Source: Euphorbia lathyris
Lineage: Eukaryota > Streptophyta > Magnoliopsida > Malpighiales > Euphorbiaceae
Assembly (NCBI RefSeq): GCF_963576675.1
Contig: NC_088910.1
Location: 85,184,104-85,248,103 of the forward strand
DNA length: 64,000 nt
Direction of reading: 5' to 3'
Below the pieces are notes generated by a model. It saw only the letters and a program-made list of their open reading frames with translations. It did no database searches and was not told the DNA's origin. The translations under genes and the position numbers were made by a program. How positions within the stretch are numbered: position 1 is the first letter of the stretch; the number at the start of each line of letters is the position of its first letter. Below, in pieces: positions 25,901 to 36,808 of this stretch.

Positions 25901-28473
25901 TTAATCTTCGAAGAGGTAATAAATGAATAGTGAATGTATATCAACTCTTAAATACGAGTAATCACTTAATCATATTAAAGTTTAGGTATTTGCAATGTAT
26001 GTGAAATAATTAAATTGACACAGATGTATTCAAACATGATATACAGATTCATGTGAAAAGATATATTGTTTCATTTTGATAAGTGCATACTAATATATGT
26101 TAAATAATTTAGCATGGTTAACATAAATGAATCAACAACTAAAAAGTAAACTTGATGATTTGATTTAAAATAAAAATTCACTATCATGTTCAATAGTTAA
26201 TAATGATTTATAACTTATTAGCATTTAAGATATATATGTACATATTCATTTGCTAATATTTTATAAATTTTAACAAACATAAACCAGAACATAAGATTAA
26301 AGTATGAAATGAATTGAATTCTTATTGCAGGAAGACATATTTACATAAATCAACAAGAACATATATACAAGGAAAATAAAAAACAAACCTATATACAGAA
26401 ACAAACAAATATATTAAAAGTAATCAAAACAAATCAATCTAAACTAAAAGCGCATCCCGTTGAATTGGGATTTGCATAACCCGATAACGATCAATCTTCG
26501 CATGAACGAAGATCTTTCTTTCTTCCGTAGAAAGAAATCATGGGCCATCTCGAAAAATTCTCTGGACAAATTCCTCACTTTCCAGGAATTCATAGTCAAG
26601 GATAGGGAATGGTTCTTTATCAGTCAATGGAACCGAAACAACGTCTTTGGTTCCTAAAATAATTCCACATATTATATTCCTTGTATCCAATTTTTCTGTC
26701 CTTGGACGTGATGCGGCAACTAATCCCTCATTTAAGATCTTTTGAGGAATTAACTGTGTTGCCTAGGAAAATGTCTCCCAACACATACATTCCTTCATCA
26801 TGATTATAAATAGGGAATGGTGCTCCGTAACGTTCTGACATATCAGTACGCCTGGTGCGTGCAGAAACATTTTTCTTGGAAGATTTAAGAGAGGTAGTCA
26901 TGTTTGGTGAATAAGGAAAAAGGTGTCTGTAACTTTTTGGAAAAGGTTTGAAAATTTGAGAAGAAATCAGAATAGTCTGATAGAGATGAAAAGAAATGGG
27001 AAGTAAAAGAGTTCTGATCCTCTCTAATTATTTATAATTAATCCAGGACAAATCAATGTGTCTGTTGGGATTAAAAATGTGTAAATTCACACCATTTGAA
27101 CATGATGAAACTCAATTTTTCAAAATTTTCAGCAATGGTGCATGAACTGAAGAAAAAAAGAAAGAATACATATTTGACATTGCTCGTGTCGCGGCCGAGA
27201 ATTGGGATTCTCGGTCGCGACACGCTGATTTCCTTTTGGAAATCAGGCGTCGAAACCCCTAATTGTCAATCTCGGCCGAGAATATATATTCTCGGTAAAA
27301 TCAGAAAATTTGCCTCCCTTTACTTGAATAATTGAATCCCTGGAATCTCAATTGAGATTCCTGAAATCTCACAAATACCTATTAATTTTTTGAAAACTGA
27401 TTTAGAAACATGATTTTAAAGAATTTTTATTGAATAAAACCTGTTTATACACAAATTAAACTCATGAAATAAAAATAAAACAAAAATAAATTAAACTAAA
27501 AACAAATAAACATAAAAATTATGAACAAGAAATAAGAAAAATGTAAATTTAAAAGTGAAAACTAAGCGAATTAATTTTCAAAGAACTTGTTCACAAATTC
27601 AATTGCTTGAATTGGAGCTTATTCATATTCAAAATATTTTTATCAACTAAATATGGTCTTGTCCATTTTAACTTACCTGGAAATAATTTCAAGCGGGAAT
27701 TAAAAAGTAGAACTGTATCTCAAACTTTGAAATTATTATTATATTTTTTTTCTTCTTTTTTTAGCATTTTTTTAAGCGCTTTCTTTTTTTAGCGTTTTCT
27801 CAATTTAAGGATCTAATGATTTCGGTTGAATGCCCGAACTTCTAGTTCTGGCCACGAACAAAAAACTACGCACATGAACCGAAATTTTCAAAACTATATT
27901 AAAAGTATACAATTCCTTCCTGGCGGATAAGATAATTCCAACCTACTTCTGATATATCTGTCCGAGAAGATTTTCCATGGTGATTTCTTAGAGAGATAGA
28001 TGTAGGTGTTTAAGGTAGTGATAAAAAGGGAAATTATTTGGGTTTAGTGTAGGAATTGAATAAATTTCTTAACAAAGAGATATGATGTTTTGGTGAAGAG
28101 TTAAGTTTATAGAAAAGAGTTAAAGGTGTTTGGGAAAAGGTAAATTTTCTGGAAAAAATAATGTTTCACGTCTGACATGTTGCTTCAAAAAAATTTGCTT
28201 TCCCTTCTGATGTATTTGCTAGCCGAATTTCTTTTCTGTAGACTTCTTCTGTGAATTTCGTAAATGATCAAATCTTCAGTTTATCTTTGAAAAAACTTGG
28301 ATTTTTTTATCTGCAAACATCTAAATGCAAACGTTAAATAACAATGAGGATTTAGTCATAGTGACCATCCTCAATAAATAAAATAAAACTACAAAATAAA
28401 TAAATACATATATTATAAACCAAGGTTCGGAATAAAATACGAAAAACATAAATTTTTGTTAAAAATTTGGCGT
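22918..28473 (-). other. Non-coding interior of the Athila-like element
   Basis: AT-rich sequence with no long gag-pol frame on either strand. It contains a repeated TACCTCGATTGTGATAAGG block with TCGTGGCCAAAAGT (two copies near 23431-23545) and three further CCGAGAAT/ATTCTCGG palindromes (25619-25640, 27193-27213, 27276-27296), the same motif as in the LTRs. Confidence 0.6.
24091..24666 (-). pseudogene. ORF1-like fragment of the Athila-like element
   Basis: A 191-codon minus-strand frame. The first about 85 residues are acidic (NDDEEEEGAKEELVE) and then predicted helical (NLQQILSQMHAHGRQMNLRL, then ESNQEMSSRINAVDANIHTL), a coiled-coil-like pattern similar in style to the C-terminal part of Athila ORF1 products. 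The remaining residues (from about 24370 down) are hydrophobic and low-complexity and probably not original coding. No enzymatic motif. The family assignment is inference from style and position. Confidence 0.4.
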
Positions 28474-28491
28474 TTCCCAGCAACGGCGCCA
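28474..28491 (-). promoter_or_regulatory. Primer-binding site of the Athila-like element
   Basis: The minus strand reads TGGCGCCGTTGCTGGGAA shortly after the right LTR's inner end. This closely matches the aspartate-tRNA type site (TGGCGCCGTTGCCGGGGA) known from Athila elements, with small changes near its 3' end. It fixes the element's orientation. Confidence 0.85.
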
Positions 28492-28497
28492 AAAACT

Positions 28498-30053
28498 TGT
28501 TGAGCGATTTCCGTAAGTGCACGGTTTCGCTTGTAGTAATAAAAAGATATCGATCCCACAGGGAACGTTTTTTAACGAAAACTTATTTAATTCAGTTTGA
28601 TTCACGTTTTAGGTTTATAATATGAAAAATCGTTTAATTGGATTTGGTTTTGAGATTGAATTAATAAGAATCAGATTAGAATATATGTAGAATGTTAGAA
28701 ATCAATTCTGTTTTGAGTATGAATTACAAAATAGAAACGTTTAGTGTTTAAAATAAGAGATTAATTGTATTCGTTTGCATTAAGCAAAGAAAACAACTTT
28801 AAACTTTGTATAAATTATAAAAGTGTAATAACGTAAACTCCTTCAATTAAAAGGCTTTGAACTGCAGACAATCCTCCTACGGCCGGGTTAGATTGCTACC
28901 TTAACCAAATTCATTCTTACTTCCGATAAGCCGACCTAACGATCATATCGATTGTAAGAATGAATTTGCCCAAGTGTTTAACAAAGTTTCCTTGTAATGA
29001 TTTTGAATTTAACTACGTTTTAATGAAAACACCAGAACTCACTTCCGATCATTTACAGAAGTGCTACATAAGAATATATTGAATTGCATGAACTTTATTA
29101 GATGAAGTATGAATTTGATACAAGTTTACAGAGAATAAAAAGCATGGAAGCATTCGAACGATATTAGAGTTCCGGGTCGTCAATCCTTTCCTCAAACCTC
29201 GTCAGAGAGTTTGTCAGGCTCCAGGGTCGAATCCGCTACTTAATCTTCTCGCTGAATCTTCGGAATAGAGATGGTTCGTCAACTACCAGAATGTAAACTA
29301 ATATAAACAGATCTTAATCTAAATCTAAATGCTACTGTGTTTGTAAGTAATCTAAGAACAATTTGTGTACATCAGATTGCTTTTACAAAATTGAAATCTA
29401 AACTCTGACTCTTTTCTGAGTCAGAGTTTCTACATAACTTCTGCACTCTAATCTTACAAATCTAACTCTCATATCTTCAACTCTGAATCAACTCTTTATT
29501 TATAGATGTTGAAGAGTCGTGATTGAAGTGTCGTGTCCGTTGTGAAGAGACGTTTCTATCCACCCGAACGAACGCGTTTCTTGGAATTTAAACATGTGAA
29601 TGTAGTGCTGCCAGAATTTCTGATCTTACCGAGAATGGAAATTCTCGGCGGAGAATAGGGAACTGTTGATTTATCTTCGAAATAAAAGAGAGAGGCGCCA
29701 GAATTCAGTGTGTCGCGACCGAGAATCGGTATTCTCGGTCGCGACCCATAATCTCTACCGAGAATTTGGATTCTCTACCGAGAATTTGGAATATTCTTCT
29801 CGGTTCTGACTCCATTCCCGTCTTCCTCGTATTGGTGTGCTGAATTCTTCATATTTTGGCTCCTAACTTAGGGTTTTTCCTTCGTTTTTGACCTCTTTTC
29901 GTTCCTATTTGGATTTTACCAAATATTTAGGTACATTGCATGAAAGAAACATATTCGGACGTAAAAGTACTCTAAATAGATATAAACAGCACGATTTCAT
30001 AGCAAAACTGATGTAAATATTAATGATCTTTTAGGTATATTTTGGGCTTAACA
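28498..30053 (-). mobile_element. Right (5') LTR of the Athila-like element
   Basis: This partner of the LTR at 21362-22917 has the same length and the same terminal TG...CA. On the minus strand it is the promoter-bearing 5' LTR. Differences from the partner are scattered single-base changes. It carries the same CCGAGAAT/ATTCTCGG palindromes (29628-29648 and 29719-29739). Confidence 0.9.
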
Positions 30054-30529
30054 ATACACTTCGTGAATCGATGGTTTTGCGAAGAGAAAGAGTCTGGAAA
30101 GTGACGATCTACTTCGTGAATCGATGATTTCGCGAAGATCTGCGAAGAGAAAGAGTATGAAACGTGTGCATCTACTTCGCGAATCGATTAGTTCGCGAAG
30201 TCTGCGAATAGATCGTCACGTTTCAGACATCGCAGACTTCGCGAAACCATCGATATGCGACGTAGATCGTCACGTTTCAGACCTCGCATACCTCGCAAAA
30301 AAATTGATTAGCGAAGTAAAATCACCTCTTTCCCTGCACATTTACATTCGCATGCTTCGCTAATCTTCATTTCGCGAAGCCAAAATCGTCTTTTTCGCTG
30401 CCTAACACGATTAATTTTTTTCTAAAGGTGGTTGAATACGTAACATCCCTTTCTAGAAGGCGGCGTACTGGGCTGCAGGGGAGATAACTTTCCTTCCTGT
30501 ATAGGGATGAACTTCCCTCAAGATTGACA

Positions 30530-30830
30530 CATTCACTCCTGAAATGGTTAGTTAGGAGAGATTGTGCCAATAATCTGGTACCAATTTTGAAGCGGATGAG
30601 TAATCTTGGTGTGCACTGTGGGACATGTCCGTCCCAAAAGGTCTGGACTTCCATTTCTCATCCCAAAAAGAAATGGAAGTCCAGACCTTTTGGAATGAGA
30701 AATGGAAGTCCAGACCTTTTGGGATGGACGTGTCCCACGATGCACACCAAGATTACTCATCCGATTCAAAATTGGTACCGGATTATTGGCACAATCTCTA
30801 CTAACCAACCATTTTAGGAGTTAATGTGCT
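30530..30830. repeat. Foldback (about 140-bp arms) inside Mutator-like element A
   Basis: The left arm from about 30530 and the right arm ending about 30830 are near-perfect reverse complements around a centre near 30680, with the 20-base block AAATGGAAGTCCAGACCTTT and its complement close to the centre. The paired frames on both strands (30524-30817, 30548-30808) are a by-product of this symmetry and not genes. Confidence 0.85.
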
Positions 30831-31005
30831 TTGTTAGGAGTTTATTGTGGCAATCTTGTTGTAAATTTTGAAGTTGTTGTGATTTTAATGTTGTTATTGT
30901 GGCAATCTTGTTGTAAATTTTGATAATGTTATGATTTTAATGTTAGAATCCGTTGTTGTTTGTAATTTTTTGTTATATATCACTTCGCACATTAGCTTCA
31001 AAACA

Positions 31006-31250
31006 TATCCAGGCTTCACATATGCGAACAAAATTCATCAAGTAAACCAAACTTTAGTTTCGCAGGCTTCGCATATGCGAACAAAATTCATCAAGTAAAC
31101 CAAACTTTAGCTTCGCAGGCTTCGCATATGCGAACAAAATTCATCAAGTAAACCAAACTTTAGCTTCGCAGGCTTCGCATATAAACCCAAACATTAGCTT
31201 CGCAGGCTTCGCATATAAACCCAAACATTAGCTTCGCAGGCTTCGCATAA
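31006..31250. repeat. 53-bp and 34-bp tandem repeats in Mutator-like element A
   Basis: Three copies of a 53-bp unit (one degenerate at the left, then 31058-31110 and 31111-31163) starting CTTCGCAGGCTTCGCATATG are followed by two copies and a partial third of a 34-bp unit (31164-31197, 31198-31231). The 34-bp unit begins with the same CTTCGCAGGCTTCGCATA and looks like a deletion version of the longer unit. Confidence 0.9.
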
Positions 31251-31421
31251 TATGGAATCTACGAAGTCAGACGGGAGGGGGCGAGACGTGTGTAAATATT
31301 GAGGGTATTATGAGAAAGTCACACAAAATCAGTCTAAATATGTAGTAGGTTGAGTAAATGAATTAAATATGTAAATGGACATCCCATTTGATCCAGTTTT
31401 GTAATTTTCCCAAGTTAAAAT

Positions 31422-32280
31422 ACCATATTGATCGTTGTCTTCAAATTAAAAAGTTGCAAAAAACATCAGTAGAAAAGACTTGATAGTCATAGAATACATT
31501 TGCATAACGATGAATTAATAAATTATGGGGTGAGGTTGAAAAGGTACTAATTATATTAATTAGTTGATATCAATGTAAAGGGATTAATTATGTTGTTTTC
31601 TTCATTCTAAACTAATAAAAAAGTCAGAACACAGAACTTAAAGTTCTGGATCATCACATACATAATCTGAATATGTAAATGGCTTCACGAGTTACCTCCT
31701 ATAGCACGAAATCCATTAAAATTGGTTGCAGTGGAAAAACGAACTTACATTATACATGTTACTAGTCATTAATCAATTACACCAATACATACCAAAAAGA
31801 GATACGATGATACTATTATTTAGTTTATAACAAATTTTCTACATTGATAATGTGAAAATATATTATTGAAATCACGTATAAATTACAAATTAAATTTTTG
31901 CTGACTAGCACAATCATTTTAATTTTCTATTATTATAACAAGGCACCAAGTTGAGTTGTGATTGCAAATAGAAGTTGACATTAAATGAGCCCCTTTTAGC
32001 TCTTCTATTTAATCATGCCCTTCTAAATAACATTTGTATTGCATAATTTGAAGCCATGAAATTTAGTCACTCTAATGAAAAGAATTTTCTTCTACATCTT
32101 TCCTAATATAAGGACAAGAACAAATTATCATTAAACTTATAGAAAATCAAATAAGTGCAAATAAAAGTTATGGTTATAAATTAGTGGAAATTCCACTTTA
32201 CATCCTAACAACAATGATTTTAAGACTTAAAATATTAAAGGCATATAAAATCTGAAACTCCTTGACCAATTAGATTAATT
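31422..32280. other. Intergenic AT-rich sequence, nothing recognised
   Basis: No open frame over 60 codons, no TIR, LTR or tandem repeat was recognised in this stretch. It appears to be old, decayed flanking DNA between two Mutator-type insertions. Confidence 0.5.
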
Positions 32281-32288
32281 TTTAATGG

Positions 32289-33352
32289 GAGAATTACTAA
32301 ACTAGCCCCTTTTAAGGGGTTAGTTTACATTTCTAGCTCATTTCAAAAAAAATTCCTAAACTAACATATTTCAACAAATTCTTCCATTTTTGCCCTCATT
32401 ATTCCTAAACAGAACTTCATCTCTCTAACGTATCAAACGCTGTGATAGGAAGAGGAGGAAGAACGAGAAGCGACAGCGGCACACTCAAAGAGGTGGAGAA
32501 GCGAAAGGCGGCGATAGGAAGAGGAGGAAGAAGGCGAAAGGCGGCGATAGGAAGAGGAGGAGAAGCGACGGTGATAGGAAGAGGAGGAGAAGCGAACGGC
32601 GAGGAGAAAGAAGGAGAAGCGAATGGCGGCGATAGGAAGAGGAGGAGAAGAAGGCGAACAACGAACGAAACAGAAGGAAGAAGGCGACCCTTTTTCCGAC
32701 AATCTCGTCCCAATATATATTGTTTCTCTTCCTTTTTCATGTTTTTCTTGGTCGTACGAACCCCAAAAACAGTGACATTGTTATCTGAAAATGCATTTTG
32801 GTTGGAATATCAGTTTCAGATTTTTCCTCGATAGTGTCGATATCTGTAGATTGACAAATATCTACAGATATCGATACTGTCGGGGAAAAATCTGAAACTG
32901 ATATTCCAACCAAAATGCATTTTCAGATAACAATGCCACTGTTTTTGGGGTTCGCACGATCAGAAAAAACATGAAAAAGGAAGAGAAACAATATATATTG
33001 GGACGAGATTGCCGGAAAAAGGGTTGCCTTCTTCCGTTCTCCTTCTTCTCCTCCTCTTCCTATCGCCGCCATTCGCTTCTCCTTCTTTCTCCTCGCCGTT
33101 CGCTTCTCCTCCTCTTCCTATCGCCGCCTTTCGCTTCTCCACCTCTTTGAGTGTGCCGCCGTCGCTTCTCGTTCTTCCTCCTCTTCCTATCGCAACGTTT
33201 GATATGTTAGAGAGATGAAGTTCTGTTTAGAAAGAAGATGAAGGCAAAGATGGAAGTTGTCTATTGAAATATGTTAGTTTTGTATTTTTTTTTTGAAAGA
33301 GGCTAGAAATGTAAACTAACCCCTTAAAAGGGGCTAGTTTAGTAATTCTCCC
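32289..33352. mobile_element. Giant hairpin (foldback) Mutator-type element
   Basis: The whole 1064 bp is one long inverted repeat: the left arm from GGGAGAATTACTAAACTAG and the right arm ending in its complement pair over about 500 bp each, meeting near 32855. An 8-9-bp direct repeat, (A)TTTTTAAT, flanks it (ending 32288 and starting 33353), as for Mutator-like insertion. Each arm contains tandem GATAGGAAGAGGAGGAGAAG-type units, which explain the Arg/Gly- and Ser/Pro-rich frames on both strands; these are not genes. If transcribed it would form a long double-stranded hairpin. Confidence 0.88.
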
Positions 33353-33553
33353 ATTTTTAATTGACGAAGGGATTGGCTAACACTTTAGAATCTGAGTCAG
33401 AAGTAAAATTTAAATATGATAGAAATTAGAATCAAAGTAACTATTTATTTATTTGATTTAATATGGAAGCAAAATTTGATTCCTAATGAGAGACATTTGG
33501 TTTGAGTTTCGAAATCAAAATTGAAATAAGAACCAATATTTAATAGTTTTAAT

Positions 33554-36500
33554 CAGTGGCGAAGCCAGGATTCACAGTTAAGGGGGGCAAAAATTGTACA
33601 AGCTTAAAAAAATATATAATGAGAAATTTAAACATTATAATAACTAAATGTCTAAATACATTACAAAACATTCTTAAAACAATTACAATTGCTCTCTACG
33701 GTTCTTCATGCCTTGATAATGAAGCATGATGACTTCGTTATCAAGTGCATTAAATATATCCTTTTCAACAAATGTGATCAAACAATCATGCATCCACTGA
33801 TCTCCCATTTTGTTCCGTAAGCGATTCTTCACTAATTTCATTGCAGAAAATGCTCTCTCAACTGTAGCAGTTGCAACTGGTAGAATAAGTGCCAAAGTTA
33901 TAAGTTTATACACCAATGGATACAAAATATCTTTTCTTGATTTCACCATCCGTTCAGCAAGTTGAGAAATTCCTTGCACATTCAAAAAATCACAACTAGA
34001 TCTCATATCCATGATATATGTTTCCAGTTGATTCTTAAGACCAATAAGTTGAATACTAGAAAAATCTTTCGGATACAACTGAGCAACATGAAGCAAATTT
34101 TCTTTTTCAAAGGCAAAGAATGAATCAACTGGGTTTAAACATGCAAAACATAGAAGCAACTGTGTATTCGATTCGTTAAATCGATCATTAAGCTCTCTAA
34201 GTAACAAATCCAAGATTTCTGTAAACAACTCAAACTTATAATGAGTAAAGTTTGTCACTTCCACAATATGGCGCCTAGGCCATCCTGGAGGAATATACAC
34301 ATTATCCATGTCAAGAACATAAATCTTATGCTCATTACAAAACAAAGATACTTCATCCAACAAAGAGTTCCATTCATTGTCTCGCATTAATTGCAATCGT
34401 TGCTTGGCTATCCTAACCAGGGCCATAGCATTGATAATATCTTGATCTTTTCTTTGCAATGCTTATGATAATTCATTAGTTATTCCCAATATGGATCTCA
34501 TCAAGTGGAGGCAAAATACAAATTCAAAGGAGTGCAATAAAGCCGATAAAGTGCGAGCTTCTAGCTTTTGATCAGACTTTCCATTATCTATTATAAAATC
34601 AAGAACATCACCAATATCAGAGAACATCTTAATCAAACTAATTAAAGTATAATAATGTGAACCCCATCTTGTCTCTCCTGCTCGTTTAATTGTGCCCTTT
34701 TGATTTTTTCCTCGCCCACTTTCTAGTTCACCAATTTCAATAGCCTCAAAAACTTTAAAAGCTTGACATTTTAAAAGCATATCATGACGCTTACAAGAAC
34801 CTCCAACGATATTAACAACATGTGAAGCTACACTAAAAAGGAAGGCAATGGATACATCATCTTTTGAAATAGCTACAAGTGCTAATTGAAGTCTATGTGC
34901 AAAGCAATGAACATAAAAGACATTTTCATTCTCCAATAAAACTAAAGCTTTAAGACCATTAAACTGACGTTGCATATTGCTTGCCCCATCATAGCCTTGA
35001 CCCCGTAATCTTGAAATGCTAAGGTTGTACTTAGAAAATGTTGCATCAATTGAAGCTTTCAAAGATAAAGCACTAGTATCTTCAACATGAACAATATCCA
35101 AAAGGCGTTCAATTACTTGGCCTTTGTTATTCACATAACGTATAACAATTGCCATTTGTTCCTTAGTTGAAACATCACGGGCTTCATCCACCAAAATAGA
35201 AAAGAATGCATTTCCAAGATCTTGGATGACATTATTTACGGTTTCAATGGCACAAGCATGTACAATATCTTTTTGAATATCTGAAGATGTCAACTTATGA
35301 TTTCCAGGACACTTATGAATAGCAACTCTTTCAACCTCCTCATTATAATGATAAATGAGCTTTAGAATAGCTTTAAAATTACCTGGATTGCTTGAATCGT
35401 TTGATTCGTCATGGCCACGGAAAGCTAAACCTTGACTCAAGAGAAGTCGGGCACAATCAACTGAAGCATTTAAACGGATTCGATAGTCTCTCCGAGCTTG
35501 TTTAGATTGCTTATGAATAATGGTTTGAAGGTGTTGTCTCTGATTCATCAAAACATCACAATTCTTGGCATCCCTATTATGTGTGCTACTAGGACCTCCA
35601 ACATGCATTTGTAACTTTTCTTTTTTCTTCCAATTGCTAAAACCTTCCACAACAAAAGCATCCCCACTACCTCCATGCTCTCTACTATCCGATTTAAAAA
35701 GATAGCAACACAAACAATATGATGCTTCCTTTTCTACACTATACTCTAACCACGTAGGATAGTCATCAAACCAAGATGGATTAAATCTTCTAAGCTTATT
35801 ACCTTGTATAGTTTGTTTAAAATTGTGAAAACGAGGCTGATAAGGCCCTTTCTGCAAATAGGCTCTTCTAACTTCATCTCTTATATTACGATGATATGAA
35901 TTAATTGATTTTCGCAATGCAGGGTCAGATGGAAGATTATTTATATCAACTTCACAAGAGATCTCATCCATATTATGACCTTGTGCATCATAATTTTCTT
36001 GTGCTTGAATTGGTGGTACCAATTCAGGCTCAATTATGTTCTTTCTCTTATAGTATCTTTCCATGTCTACAAAAAAAAATACCTAGTATCAAAACATAGC
36101 AAATTGACAATCAATCATCTAATTATCACATCAATTAGCAAGCAATCATCCAAGAAAAGATCAATTTTTATGCTAATTATAAAAAAATTGAGATTAAGAA
36201 AATTAGGTCAAATTACCTATCAATTGTTATCTCCAATTTTGTGCTTGTAAATTGGAATGTTGACAAAGATATGAAGAAAGGAAGGAACGAAATTGAGGAA
36301 GAACCGAAGAAGTCAAAGTTGTCACGGCGGATTAGCAGATTGAATCGCAGGCAGGAGGCAGCAGCTAGGTGAGGAAGAAGGTCATCGTGCTTTGTTTTGG
36401 TTTGGGTGGAGATTTGTTTTGGGTCTGCTTCCTTTGATTAGAAAAAGGATATAAAGGGAAAAGTGTTATTTAAGGGGGAAAATAGACATAAGACATGAAA

Positions 36501-36589
36501 GTATAAAAAATATAAACTGATTTTTTAAAAAAAATAAAATATTAAGAGGGGCAAGTGACCCCCTCTTCCAAGCTGTATCTTTGCCCCTG
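33554..36589 (-). mobile_element. hAT element, Tip100-like, 3.0 kb
   Basis: A perfect 8-bp duplication GTTTTAAT (33546-33553 and 36590-36597) flanks an element starting CAGTGGCGAAGCCAGG and, reversed from the right, CAGGGGCAAAGATACAG. The ends resemble those of Ipomoea Tip100-type hAT elements. It encodes one transposase on the minus strand, broken by a single stop. The flanks are in good condition, so the insertion is probably not old. Confidence 0.92.
33683..36064 (-). pseudogene. hAT transposase (TTF-type zinc finger / ZMYM1-like), split by one stop
   Basis: From the ATG at 36064 the frame runs 533 codons to a TAA at 34465-34463, then continues in the same frame for about 258 more codons to 33683. 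The N-terminal part has a TTF-type zinc-finger region (FNPSWFDDYPTWLEYSVEKE, then ASYCLCCYLFK). The middle has the hAT catalytic-core style ILVDEARDVSTKEQMA, RGQGYDGASNM and CFAHRLQLALVA. The C-terminal part after the stop has the hAT dimerisation block (LPVATATVERAFSAMKLVKN). Total length of about 790 residues is normal for the family. Without the last third, including the dimerisation region, the product should be inactive unless the stop is read through. Confidence 0.9.
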
Positions 36590-36808
36590 GTTTTAATAGT
36601 ATAATTTGATTTGGGATGATTTAATTTTTACATTCCTTGGTATGTGTGGTGTGCATGCATGTATGCATGTGCATTCTGAATATTGATAAACATGTTTCAT
36701 ATATTCATCATAATTCGGAATGCTTCCACTTGGATCATATTCCATACTTTCACTAGAGTTAGGAAGCATACTCCTAATGAAAGTGATATCTAGATTATTC
36801 AGATTGTT

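Larger units (their letters stand above)
21362..30053 (-). mobile_element. Athila-like LTR retrotransposon, non-autonomous
   Basis: Two 1556-bp LTRs (TGTTGAG...CTTAACA as read on the plus strand) flank a 5.58-kb interior, and the perfect 5-bp duplication ATACA (21357-21361 and 30054-30058) marks one insertion event. The primer-binding site is next to the right LTR and reads on the minus strand, so transcription runs leftward. The interior lacks recognisable protease, RT, RNase H or integrase; only an ORF1-like fragment remains (24091-24666). The LTRs differ at roughly 16-20 positions by eye, about 1%, which suggests a fairly recent insertion. Movement would need enzymes from an autonomous relative. 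Confidence 0.9.
20854..31412. mobile_element. Mutator-like element A, carrying a nested LTR element
   Basis: Terminal inverted repeats of about 110 bp (GGGAAAATTATAAAACTGG at the left; GGGAAAATTACAAAACTGG reversed from the right) are flanked by a perfect 9-bp duplication AAGTTAAAA (20845-20853 and 31413-31421). Without the nested LTR element (21362-30053) and its 5-bp duplication the element is about 1.86 kb. The interior has an ATG-initiated segment ending in a splice donor, inverted repeats rich in CTTCGCGAAG-like palindromes, and tandem repeats. No transposase was found, so it is non-autonomous. A homologous element lies at 45687-58998 in the opposite orientation. Confidence 0.9.

Noticed and set aside
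30524..30817. Two 86-97-codon frames of similar sequence on opposite strands
   Set aside because: They result from a foldback; no homology and no independent support.
31006..31250. CRISPR-like array
   Set aside because: Units are adjacent tandem repeats without unique spacers, inside a plant transposon.
32417..33218. Ser/Pro- and Arg/Gly-rich frames on both strands
   Set aside because: They are products of GA-rich tandem units in the arms of the hairpin element; both strands are equally open.
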